64,000 nt of DNA from Liolophura sinensis (lineage: Eukaryota; Mollusca; Polyplacophora; Chitonida; Chitonidae). The notes beneath the pieces are model-generated. The model ran no database searches. It saw only the letters and a list, made by a program, of their open reading frames with translations, and was not told the origin of the DNA. This document shows, in pieces, positions 8,402 through 20,900 of the stretch. Every line of letters starts with the position of its first letter. Position 1 is the first letter of the stretch. The stretch lies in contig NC_088305.1 in NCBI RefSeq assembly GCF_032854445.1, forward strand, positions 3,391,652-3,455,651, written 5' to 3'. A program made the translations under genes and the position numbers.

Positions 8402-11400
8402 ATGGGAGATTTACTCTGCGCAACAATAACGTACCTACTTCAATTAATTGGCCGCTGGCTCAATTTGTCTCTTGCAACAGCCGAAGATTGGAGGCGCATT
8501 TTAACCTCATTTTTTAAAACACCAGACTTTGCTGATGAAGACCGGAAGCGTGTACAGCGTCTGTCTGTGACGAGGTGTCATTGTTGTAGGCGGTCGGGGT
8601 AAGGAACACGCTGGGCTAGGTCCATGACGTCTACCGTCGGAGATTGGCCCGCTTATGTTCCAAGTTAGCCTGTGATGCGCTGGAACACGTGGAAATAGTC
8701 CAAAACTTTTAGAGCTGTATGTGTACAGCTGTATGAGTATTCGACCTCTTCCTAATAATGCCTCCGTGCGGCAGGGCAGCGCAATTCTGCCATATACCAA
8801 TGCTACTTGATACTCCTTTTAGGCAATTTGATGTTTGTTTTTCATTTGGAAAATTGTCCCGACTGGTCGGGACGACAAAAAATAGTCTATAGACTCATTA
8901 GTATGTTCCTCCCCACGGAAATCTTTAGTAAAAGGCGAAAGATTTATTGGTGGATTTGAAGAGAAACCAGAGTTAGTCTTCATTAGTGGCTGCTGTGAAA
9001 CGTATCTAACTGGTCGCTGGACGAGATGGGAGATTTACTCTGCGCAACAATAACGTACCTACCTCAATTAATTGGCCGCTGGCTCAATTTGTCTATCTTA
9101 CCATTCGAAGATTGGAGGCGCATAAAAACCTCATTTTTTAAAACACCAGCCTTTGCTGCTGTAGACCGAAAGCGTGTACAGCGTCTGTCTGTGACGTTGT
9201 GTCATTGTTATAGGTGGTCGGGGTAAGTAACACGCTGGGTTAGGTCCATGACGTCTACCGTCGGTAAATGGCCCGGTTGTGCTCCAACTTAGCTTGTGAT
9301 GCGCTGGGACACGTGGAAATAGTCCAAAACTTTTAGAGCTGTATGTGTACAGCTGTAAGAGAATTCGACCTCTTCCTAATAGTGCCTCCGTGCGGCAGGG
9401 CAGCGCAATTCAACCATATACCAATGCTACTTGATACTCCTTTTAGGCAATTTGATGTTTGTTTTTCATTTGGAAAACTGTCCCGACTGGTCAGAACGAC
9501 AAAAAATAGTCTATAGACTCATTAGTATGTTTCTCCCCACGGAAATCTTTAGTAAAAGGCGAAAGATTTATTCGTGGATTTGAAGGGAAACCAGAGTTAG
9601 TCTTCATCAGTGGCTGCTGTAAAACCTACCTAACTGGTCGCTGGACGAGATGAAGGATTTACTCTGCGCAACAATAACGTACCTACCTCAATTAATTGGC
9701 CGCTGGCTCAATTTGTCTCTTGCAACAGCCGAAGATTGGAGGCGCATTTTAACCTCATTTTTTAAAACACCAGACTTTGCTGATGAAGACCGGAAGCGTG
9801 TACAGCGTCTGTCTGTGACGAGGTGTCATTGTTGTACGCCGTCGGGGTAAGGAACATGCTGGGCTAGGTCCATGACGTCTACCGTCGGTGATTGGCCCGG
9901 TTATGTTCCAACTTAGCCTGTTATGCACTGGGACACGTGGAAATAGTCCAAAACTTTTAGAGCTGTATGTGTACAGCTGTAAAAGAATTCGACCTCTTCC
10001 TAATAATGCCTCTGTGCGGCAGGGCAGCGCAATTCTGCCATATACCAATGCTACTTAATACTCCTTTTAGGCAATTTGATGTTTGTTTTTCATTTGGAAA
10101 ATTGTCCCGACTGGTCGGGCCGACAAAAAATAGTCTATAGACTCATTAGTATGTTCCTCCCCACGCAAATCGTTAGTAAAAGGCGAAAGATTTATTCGTG
10201 GATTTGAAGAGAAACCAGAGTTAGTCTTCATCAGTGGCTGCTGTGAAACGTATCTAACTGGTCGCTGGACGAAATGGGAGATTTACTCTGCGCAACAATA
10301 ACGTACCTACCTCAATTAATTGGCCGCTGGCTCATTTTGTCTCTTGCAAAAGCCGAAGATTGGAGGCGCACTTTAACCTCATTTTTTAAAACACCAGCCT
10401 TTGCTGATGAAGACCGGAAGCGTGTACAGCGTCTGTCTGTGACGAGGTGTCATTGTTGTAGGCGGTCGGGGTAAGGAACACGCTGGGCTAGGTCCATGAC
10501 GTCTACCGTCGGTGATTGGCACGGTTATGTTCCAACTTAGCCTGTGATGCGCTGGAACACGAGGAAATAGTCCAAAACTTTTAGAGCTGTATGTGTACAG
10601 CTGTAAGAGTATTCGACCTCTTCCTAATAATGCCTCCGTGCCGCAGGGCAGCGCAATTCTGCCATATACCAATGCTACTTGATACTCCTTTTAGGCAATT
10701 TGATGTTTGTTTTTTATTTGGAAAATTGTCCCGACTGGTCGGGACGACAAAAAATAGTCTATAGACTCATTAGTATGTTCCTCCCCACGCAAATCTTTAG
10801 TAAAAGGCGAAAGATTTATTCGTGGATTTGAAGAGAAACCAGAGTTAGTCTTCACCAGTGTCTGCTGTAAAACCTACCTAACTGGTCGCTGGACGAGATG
10901 GGGGATTTACTAGGCTCAACAATAATGTACCTACCTCAATTAATTGGGCGCTGGCTCAATTTGTCTATCTTACCTTTCGAAGATTGGAGGCGCATTATAA
11001 CCTCATTTTTTAAAACACCAGCCTTTGCTGCTGTAGACCGAAAGCGTGTACAGCGTCTGTCTGTGACGTTGTGTCATTGTTATAGGTGGTCAGGGTAATA
11101 ACACGCTGGGTTAGGTCCATGACGTCTACCGTCGGTAAATGGCCCGGTTGTGCTCCAACTTAGCTTGTGATGCGCTGGGACACGTGGAAATAGTCCAAAA
11201 CTATTAGAGCTGTATGTGTACAGCTGTAAGAGAATTCGACCTCTTCCTAATAATGCCTCCGTGCCGCAGGGCAGCGCAATTCTGCCATATACCAATGCTA
11301 CTTGATACTCCTTTTAGGCAATTTGATGTTTGTTTTTCATTTGGAAAATTGTCCCGACTGGTCGGGACGACAAAAAATAGTCTATAGACTCATTAGTATG

Positions 11401-14400
11401 TTCCTCCCCACGGAAATCTTTAGTAAAAGGCGAAAGATTTACTCGTGGATTTGAAGAGAAACCAGAGTTAGTCTTCATCAGTGGCTGCTGTGAAACGTAT
11501 CTAACTGGTCGCTGGACGAGATGGGAGATTTACTCTGCGCAACAATAACGTACCTACCTCAATTAATTGGCCGCTGGCTCAATTTGTCTATCTTACCATT
11601 CGAAGATTGGAGGCGCATAAAAACCTCATTTTTTTAAACACCAGCCTTTGCTGCTGTAGACCGAAAGCGTGTACAGCGTCTGTCTGTGACGTTGTGTCAT
11701 TGTTATAGGTGGTCGGGGTAAGTAACACGCTGGGTTAGGTCCATGACGTCTACCGTCGGTAAATGGCCCGGTTGTGCTCCAACTTAGCTTGTGATGCGCT
11801 GGGACACGTGGAAATAGTCCAAAACTTTTAGAGCTGTATGTGTACAGCTGTAAGAGAATTCGACCTCTTCCTAATAGTGCCTCCGTGCGGCAGGGCAGCG
11901 CAATTCTGCCATATACCAATGCTACTTGATACTCCTTTTAGGCAATTTGATGTTTGTTTTTCATTTGGAAAACTGTCCCGACTGGTCGGAACGACAAAAA
12001 ATAGTCTATAGACTCATTAGTATGTTCCTCCCCACGGAAATCTTTAGTAAAAGGCGAAAGATTTATTCGTGGATTTGAAGGGAAACCAGAGTTAGTCTTC
12101 ATCAGTGGCTGCTGTAAAACCTACCTAACTGGTCGCTGGACGAGATGAAGGATTTACTCTGCGCAACAATAACGTACCTACCTCAATTAATTGGCCGCTG
12201 GCTCAATTTGTCTCTTGCAACAGCCGAAGATTGGAGGCGCATTTTAACCTCATTTTTTAAAACACCAGACTTTGCTGATGAACACCGGAAGCGTGTACAG
12301 CGTCTGTCTGTGACGAGGTGTCATTGTTGTACGCGGTCGGGGTAAGGAACATGCTGGGCTACGTCCATGACGTCTACCGTCGGTGATTGGCCCGGTTAAG
12401 TTCCAACTTAGCCTGTGATGCGCTGGGACACGTGGAAATAGTCCAAAACTTTTAGAGCTGTATGTGTACAGCTGTAAGAGAATTCCACCTCTTCCTAATA
12501 ATGCCTCCGTGCCGCAGGGCAGCGCAATTCTGCCATATACCAATGCTACTTGATACTCCTTTTAGGCAATTTGATATTTGTTTTTCATTTGGAAAATTGT
12601 CCCGACTGGTCGGAACGACAAAAAATAGTCTATGTACTCATTAGTATGTTCCTCCCCACGGAAATCTTTAGTAAAAGGCGAAAGATTTATTCGTGGATTT
12701 GAAGAGAAACCAGAGTTAGTCTTCATCAGTGGCTGCTGTAAAACCTATTTTCATTACCGACTGGTCGGGGCGACAAAAAATAGTCTATAGACTCATTAGT
12801 ATGGTCCTCCCCACGGGAAACTTTAGTAAAAGGCGAAAGATTTATTCGTGGATTTGAAGAGAAACCAGAGTTAGTCTTCATCAGTTGCTGCTGTAAAACC
12901 TACCTAACTGGTCGCTGGACGAGATGGGGGATTTACTATGCTCAACAATAACGTACCTACCTCAATTAATTGGCCGCTGGCTCAATTTGTCTATCTTACC
13001 ATTCGAAGATCGGAGGCGCATTATAACCTCATTTTTTAAAACACCAGACTTTGCTGCTGTAGACCGAAAGCGTGTACAGCGTCTGTCTGTGACGTTGTGT
13101 CATTTTTATAGGTGGTCGGTGTAAGTAACACCCTGCGTTAGGTCCATGACGTCTACCGTCGGTAAATGGCCCGGTTGTGCTCCAACTTAGCTTGTGATGC
13201 GCTGGGACACGTGGAAATAGTCCAAAACTATTAGAGCTGTATGTGTACAGCTGTAAGAGAATTCGACCTCTTCCTAATAATGCCTCCGTGCCGCAGGGCA
13301 GCGCAATTCTGCCATATACCAATGCTACTTGACACTCCTTTTAGGCAATTTGATGTTTGTTTTTCATTTGGAAAATTGTCCCGACTGGTCGGAACGACAA
13401 AAAATAGTCTATAGACTCATTAGTATGTTCCTCCCCACGGAAATCTTTAGTAAAAGGCGAAAGATTTATTCGTGGATTTGAAGAGAAACCAGAGTTAGTC
13501 TTCATCAGTTGCTGCTGTGAAACCTACCCAACTGGTCGCTGGACGAGATGGGGGATTTACTATGCGCAACAATAACGTACCTACCTCAATAAATTGGCCG
13601 CTGGCTCAATTTGTCTCTTGCAACAGCCGAAGATTGGTGGCGCATTTTAACCTCATTTTTTTAAAACACCAGCCTCTGCTGATGAAGACCGGAAGGGTTT
13701 ACAACGTCTGTCTGTGACGTTGTCTTAATGTTATAGGTGGTCGGGGTAAGTAACACGCTGGGCTAGTTCTATGACATCTACCGTCGGTGAATGACCCGGT
13801 TGTGCTCCAACTTAGCTTGTGATGCGCTGGGACACGTGGAAATAGTCCAAAACTATTAGAGCTGTATGTGTACAGCTGTAAGAGAATTCGACCTCTTCCT
13901 AATAATGCCTCCGTGCGGCAGGGCAGCGCAATTCTGCCATATACCAATGCTACTTGATACTCCTTTTAGGCAATTTGATGTTTGTTTTTCATTTGGAAAA
14001 TTCTCCCGACTGGTCGGAACGACAAAAAAAAGTCTATAGACTCATTAGTATGTTCCTCCCCACGGAAATCTTTAGTAAAAGGCGAAAGATTTATTCGTGG
14101 ATTTGAAGAGAAACCAGAGTTAGTCTTCATCAGTGGCTGCTGTAAAACCTACCTAACTGGTCGCTGGACGAGATGGGGGATTTACTATGCTCAACAATAA
14201 TGTACCTACCTCAATTAATTGGCCGCTGGCTCAATTTGTCTATCTTACCATTTGAAGATTGGTGGCGCATTATAACCTCATTTTTTTAAACACCAGCCTT
14301 TGCTGCTGTAGACCGAAAGCGTGTACAGCGTCTGTCTGTGACGTTGTGTCATTGTTATAGGTGGTCGGGGTAAGTAACACGCTGGGTTAGGTCCATGACG

Positions 14401-16669
14401 TCCACCGTCGGTAAATGGCCCGGTTGTGCTCCAACTTAGCTTGTGATGCGCTGGGACACGTGGAAATAGTCCAAAACTATTAGAGCTGTATGTGTACAGA
14501 TGTAAGACAATTCGACCTCTTCCTAATAATGCCTCCGTGCCGCAGGGCAGCGCAATTCTGCCATATACCAATGCTACTTGATACTCCTTTTAGGCAATTT
14601 GATGTTTGTTTTTCATTTGGAAAATTGTCCCGACTGGTCGGGACGACAAAAAATAGTCTATAGACTCATTAGTATGTTCCTCCCCACGGAAATCTTTAGT
14701 AAAAGGCGAAAGATTTATTCGTGGATTTGAAGAGAAACCAGAGTTAGTCTTCATCAGTGCCTGCTGTAAAACCTACCTAACTGGTCGCTGGACGAGATGG
14801 GGGATTTACTATGCTCAACAATAATGTACCTACCTCAATTAATTGGCCGCTGGCTCAATTTGTCTATCTTACCATTCGAAGATTGGAGGCGCATTATAAC
14901 CTCATTTTTTAAAACACCAGACTTTGCTGCTGTAGACCGAAAGCGTGTACAGCGTCTGTCTGTGACGAGGTGTCATTGTTATAGGTGGTCGGTGTAAGTA
15001 ACACGCTGGGTTAGGTCCATGACGTCTACCGTTGGTAAATGGCCCGGTTGTGCTCCAACTTAGCTTATGATGCGCTGGGACACGTGGAAATAGTCCAAAA
15101 TTATTAGAGCTGTATGTGTACAGCTGTAAGAGAATTCGACCTCTTCCTAATAATGCCTCCGTGCGGCAGGGCAGCGCAATTCTGCCATATACCAATGCTA
15201 CTTGATACTCCTTTTAGGCAATTTGATGTTTGTTTTTCATTTGGAAAATTGTCCCGACTGGTCGGGACGACAAAAAGTAGTCTATAGACTCATTAGTATG
15301 TTCCTCCCCACGGAAATCTTTAGTAAAAGGCGAAAGATTTATTCGTGGATTTGAAGAGAAACCAGAGTTAGTCTTCATCAGTGGCTGCTGTAAAACCTAC
15401 CTAACTGGTCGCTGGACGAGATGGGGGATTTACTATGCTCAACAATAACGTACCTACCTCAATTAATTGGCCGCTGGCTCAATTTTTCTCTTGCAACAGC
15501 CGAAGATTGCTGGCGCATTTTAACCTCATTTTTTAAAAACACCAGACTTTGCTGATGAAGACCGGAAGCGTGTACAGCGTCTGTCTGTGACGAGGTGTCA
15601 TTGTTGTACGCGGTCGGGGTAAGGAACACGCTGGGCTAGGTCCATGACGTCTACCGTCGGTGATTGGTCCAGTTATGTTCCAACTTAGCCTGTGATGCGC
15701 TGGAACACGTGGAAATAGTCCAAAACTTTTAGAGCTGTATGTGTACAGCTGTAAGAGAATTCGACCTCTTCCTAATAATGCCTCCGTGCCGCAGGGCAGC
15801 GCAATTCTGCCATATACCAATGCTACTTGATACTCCTTTTAGGCAATTTGATGTTTGTTTTTCATTTGGAAAATTGTCCCGACTGGTCGGGACGACAAAA
15901 AATAGTCTATAGACTCATTAGTATGTTCCTCCCCACGGAAATCTTTAGTAAAAGGCGAAAGATTTATTCGTGGATTTGAAGAGAAACCAGAGTTAGTCTT
16001 CATCAGTGGCTGCTGTAAAACCTACCTAACTGGTCGCTGGACGAGATGGGGGATTTACTATGCTCAACAATAACGTACCTACCTCAATTACTTGGCCGCT
16101 GGCTCAATTTGTCTCTTGCAACAGCCGAAGACTGGATGCGCATTTTAACCTCATTTTTTAAAACACCAGCCTTTGCTGATGAAGACCGGAAGCGTGTACA
16201 GCGTCTGTCTGTGACGTTGTGTCATTGTTATAGGTGGTCGGTGTAAGTAACACGCTGGGTTAGGTGCATGACGTCTACCGTCGGTAAATGGCCCGGTTGT
16301 GCTCCAACTTAGCTTGTGATGCGCTGGGACACGTGGAAATAGTCCAAAACTATTAGAGCTGTATGTGTACAGCTGTAAGAGAATTCGACCTCTTCCTAAT
16401 AATGCCTCCGTGCCGCAGGGCAGCGCAATTCTGCCATATACCAATGCTACTTGATACTCCTTTTAGGCAATTTAATGTTTGTTTTTCATTTGGAAAATTG
16501 TCCCGACTGGTCGGAACGACAAAAAATAGTCTATAGACTCATTAGTATGTTCCTCCCCACGGAAATCTTTAGTAAAAGGCGAAAGATTTATTCGTGGATT
16601 TGAAGAGAAACCAGAGTTAGTCTTCATCAGTGGCTTCTATAAAACGTATCTAACTGGTCGCTGGACGAG
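8402..16669. repeat. Higher-order repeat block A, copy 1 (8268 bp)
   Basis: Monomers start at 8402, 9026, 9650, 10274, 10898, 11521, 12145 (779 bp, with the 155-bp insertion), 12924, 13548, 14173, 14797, 15421 and 16046. Position for position they match 17918-26185 at a constant offset of 9516 bp, including rare markers: the GTAATAAC deletion variant after 11090, a T7 run near 13660, the acaaaaaaaagtc variant near 14028 and the 155-bp insertion. Thirteen monomers plus the insertion make up the block. One monomer (12145) does not match its positional partner (21661); see findings. Confidence 0.9.
12748..12902. repeat. 155-bp partial internal duplication (copy 1)
   Basis: At 12747 the monomer jumps back about 166 bp to TTTTCATT, skips 11 bases and repeats the stretch from ACCGACTGGTCGG through GTAAAACCTA before continuing normally. 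The net gain is 155 bp, close to one quarter of a monomer, and the unit starting 12145 is therefore 779 bp long. The repeated part has its own substitutions (ATGGTCCTCC, CACGGGAAAC, CAGTTGCTGC), so it is not a copy of the immediately preceding stretch without change. Confidence 0.95.
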
Positions 16670-17293
16670 ATCCGAGATTTACTCTGCGCAACAATAACGT
16701 ACCTACCTCAATTAATTGGCCGCTGGCTCAATTTGTCTCTTGCAACAGCCGAAGATTGGAGGCGCATTTTAACCTCATTTTTTAAAACACCAGCCTTTGC
16801 TGATGAAGACCGGAAGCGTGTACAGCGTCTGTCTGTGACGAGGTGTCATTGTTGTAGGCGGTCGGGGTAAGGAACACGCTGGGCTAGGTCCATGACGTCT
16901 ACCGTCGGAGATTGGCCCGCTTATGTTCCAAGTTAGCCTGTGATGCGCTGGAACACGTGGAAATAGTCCAAAACTTTTAGAGCTGTATGTGTACAGCTGT
17001 ATGAGTATTCGACCTCTTCCTAATAATGCCTCCGTGCGGCAGGGCAGCGCAATTCTGCCATATACCAATGCTACTTGATACTCCTTTTAGGCAATTTGAT
17101 GTTTGTTTTTCATTTGGAAAATTGTCCCGACTGGTCGGGACGACAAAAAATAGTCTATAGACTCATTAGTATGTTCCTCCCCACGGAAATCTTTAGTAAA
17201 AGGCGAAAGATTTATTGGTGGATTTGAAGAGAAACCAGAGTTAGTCTTCATTAGTGGCTGCTGTGAAACGTATCTAACTGGTCGCTGGACGAG
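15421..17293. repeat. Three-monomer cassette D-E-X, occurrence 1
   Basis: This ordered trio recurs six times in the window. D carries AATTTTTCTCTTGCAACAGC with T6A5 before CACCAG; E carries GGATGCGCATTTT with GGTGCATGACG; X carries GATCCGAG in place of the usual ATG context. Here the units start at 15421, 16046 and 16670, and X is hybrid just past its left end. The other occurrences begin at 24937, 31801, 36172, 56141 and 60511. Confidence 0.85.
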
Positions 17294-17917
17294 ATGGGAG
17301 ATTTACTCTGCGCAACAATAACGTACCTACCTCAATTAACTGGCCGCTGGCTCAATTTGTCTATCTTACCATTCGAAGATTGGAGGCGCATAAAAACCTC
17401 ATTTTTTAAAACACCAGCCTTTGCTGCTGTAGACCGAAAGCGTGTACAGCGTCTGTCTGTGACGTTGTGTCATTGTTATAGGTGGTCGGGGTAAGTAACA
17501 CGCTGGGTTAGGTCCATGACGTCTACCGTCGGTAAATGGCCCGGTTGTGCTCCAACTTAGCTTGTGATGCGCTGGGACACGTGGAAATAGTCCAAAACTT
17601 TTAGAGCTGTATGTGTACAGCTGTAAGAGAATTCGACCTCTTCCTAATAGTGCCTCCGTGCGGCAGGGCAGCGCAATTCTACCATATACCAATGCTACTT
17701 GATACTCCTTTTAGGCAATTTGATGTTTGTTTTTCATTTGGAAAACTGTCCCGACTGGTCAGAACGACAAAAAATAGTCTATAGACTCATTAGTATGTTC
17801 CTCCCCACGGAAATCTTTAGTAAAAGGCGAAAGATTTATTCGTGGATTTGAAGGGAAACCAGAGTTAGTCTTCATCAGTGGCTGCTGTAAAACCTACCTA
17901 ACTGGTCGCTGGACGAG
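16670..17917. repeat. Extra dimer between block A copies (1248 bp)
   Basis: Monomers 16670 and 17294 are nearly identical to the next pair, 17918 and 18542, at 1248 bp offset, and similar to 8402 and 9026. Markers are the GTCGGAGATTGGCCCGCTT variant with GTATGAGTATTCG in the first member and GCGCATAAAAACC in the second. The first 20 or so bases of 16670 instead carry the GATCCGAG signature of class X, so its left edge is a recombination joint. This local duplication explains why the spacing of block A is 9516 bp rather than 8268 bp. Confidence 0.85.
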
Positions 17918-20900
17918 ATGAAGGATTTACTCTGCGCAACAATAACGTACCTACCTCAATTAATTGGCCGCTGGCTCAATTTGTCTCTTGCAACAGCCGA
18001 AGATTGGAGGCGCATTTTAACCTCATTTTTTAAAACACCAGCCTTTGCTGATGAAGACCGGAAGCGTGTACAGCGTCTGTCTGTGACGAGGTGTCATTGT
18101 TGTAGGCGGTCGGGGTAAGGAACACGCTGGGCTAGGTCCATGACGTCTACCGTCGGAGATTGGCCCGCTTATGTTCCAAGTTAGCCTGTGATGCGCTGGA
18201 ACACGTGGAAATAGTCCAAAACTTTTAGAGCTGTATGTGTACAGCTGTATGAGTATTCGACCTCTTCCTAATAATGCCTCCGTGCGGCAGGGCAGCGCAA
18301 TTCTGCCATATACCAATGCTACTTGATACTCCTTTTAGGCAATTTGATGTTTGTTTTTCATTTGGAAAATTGTCCCGACTGGTCGGGACGACAAAAAATA
18401 GTCTATAGACTCATTAGTATGTTCCTCCCCACGGAAATCTTTAGTAAAAGGCGAAAGATTTATTGGTGGATTTGAAGAGAAACCAGAGTTAGTCTTCATT
18501 AGTGGCTGCTGTGAAACGTATCTAACTGGTCGCTGGACGAGATGGGAGATTTACTCTGCGCAACAATAACGTACCTACCTCAATTAACTGGCCGCTGGCT
18601 CAATTTGTCTATCTTACCATTCGAAGATTGGAGGCGCATAAAAACCTCATTTTTTAAAACACCAGCCTTTGCTGCTGTAGACCGAAAGCGTGTACAGCGT
18701 CTGTCTGTGACGTTGTGTCATTGTTATAGGTGGTCGGGGTAAGTAACACGCTGGGTTAGGTCCATGACGTCTACCGTCGGTAAATGGCCCGGTTGTGCTC
18801 CAACTTAGCTTGTGATGCGCTGGGACACGTGGAAATAGTCCAAAACTTTTAGAGCTGTATGTGTACAGCTGTAAGAGAATTCGACCTCTTCCTAATAGTG
18901 CCTCCGTGCGGCAGGGCAGCGCAATTCTACCATATACCAATGCTACTTGATACTCCTTTTAGGCAATTTGATGTTTGTTTTTCATTTGGAAAACTGTCCC
19001 GACTGGTCAGAACGACAAAAAATAGTCTATAGACTCATTAGTATGTTCCTCCCCACGGAAATCTTTAGTAAAAGGCGAAAGATTTATTCGTGGATTTGAA
19101 GGGAAACCAGAGTTAGTCTTCATCAGTGGCTGCTGTAAAACCTACCTAACTGGTCGCTGGACGAGATGAAGGATTTACTCTGCGCAACAATAACGTACCT
19201 ACCTCAATTAATTGGCCGCTGGCTCAATTTGTCTCTTGCAACAGCCGAAGATTGGAGGCGCATTTTAACCTCATTTTTTAAAACACCAGACTTTGCTGAT
19301 GAAGACCGGAAGCGTGTACAGCGTCTGTCTGTGACGAGGTGTCATTGTTGTACGCGGTCGGGGTAAGGAACATGCTGGGCTAGGTCCATGACGTCTACCG
19401 TCGGTGATTGGCCCGGTTATGTTCCAACTTAGCCTGTTATGCGCTGGGACACGTGGAAATAGTCCAAAACTTTTAGAGCTGTATGTGTACAGCTGTAAAA
19501 GAATTCGACCTCTTCCTAATAATGCCTCCGTGCGGCAGGGCAGCGCAATTCTGCCATATACCAATGCTACTTAATACTCCTTTTAGGCAATTTGATGTTT
19601 GTTTTTCATTTGGAAAATTGTCCCGACTAGTCGGGCCGACAAAAAATAGTCTATAGACTCATTAGTATGTTCCTCCCCACGCAAATCGTTAGTAAAAGGC
19701 GAAAGATTTATTCGTGGATTTGAAGAGAAACCAGAGTTAGTCTTCATCAGTGGCTGCTGTGAAACGTATCTAACTGGTCGCTGGACGAAATGGGAGATTT
19801 ACTCTGCGCAACAATAACGTACCTACCTCAATTAATTGGCCGCTGGCTCATTTTGTCTCTTGCAAAAGCCGAAGATTGGAGGCGCACTTTAACCTCATTT
19901 TTTAAAACACCAGCCTTTGCTGATGAAGACCGGAAGCGTGTACAGCGTCTGTCTGTGACGAGGTGTCATTGTTGTAGGCGGTCGGGGTAAGGAACACGCT
20001 GGGCTAGGTCCATGACGTCTACCGTCGGTGATTGGCACGGTTATGTTCCAACTTAGCCTGTAATGCGCTGGAACACGAGGAAATAGTCCAAAACTTTTAG
20101 AGCTGTATGTGTACAGCTGTAAGAGTATTCGACCTCTTCCTAATAATGCCTCCGTGCCGCAGGGCAGCGCAATTCTGCCATATACCAATGCTACTTGATA
20201 CTCCTTTTAGGCAATTTGATGTTTGTTTTTTATTTGGAAAATTGTCCCGACTGGTCGGGACGACAAAAAATAGTCTATAGACTCATTAGTATGTTCCTCC
20301 CCACGCAAATCTTTAGTAAAAGGCGAAAGATTTATTCGTGGATTTGAAGAGAAACCAGAGTTAGTCTTCATCAGTGTCTGCTGTAAAACCTACCTAACTG
20401 GTCGCTGGACGAGATGGGGGATTTACTAGGCTCAACAATAATGTACCTACCTCAATTAATTGGGCGCTGGCTCAATTTGTCTATCTTACCTTTCGAAGAT
20501 TGGAGGCGCATTATAACCTCATTTTTTAAAACACCAGCCTTTGCTGCTGTAGACCGAAAGCGTGTACAGCGTCTGTCTGTGACGTTGTGTCATTGTTATA
20601 GGTGGTCGGGGTAATAACACGCTGGGTTAGGTCCATGACGTCTACCGTCGGTAAATGGCCCGGTTGTGCTCCAACTTAGCTTGTGATGCGCTGGGACACG
20701 TGGAAATAGTCCAAAACTATTAGAGCTGTATGTGTACAGCTGTAAGAGAATTCGACCTCTTCCTAATAATGCCTCCGTGCCGCAGGGCAGCGCAATTCTG
20801 CCATATACCAATGCTACTTGATACTCCTTTTAGGCAATTTGATGTTTGTTTTTCATTTGGAAAATTGTCCCGACTGGTCGGGACGACAAAAAATAGTCTA

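Noticed and set aside
12583-12902. Evidence that the 624-bp unit is built from four 156-bp subunits
   Set aside because: The 155-bp insertion is close to 624/4, but I found no internal similarity at 156-bp offsets; only a short degenerate motif like ACTGGTCG recurs irregularly (near 961, 1375 and 1523). A self-alignment of one monomer would decide it.
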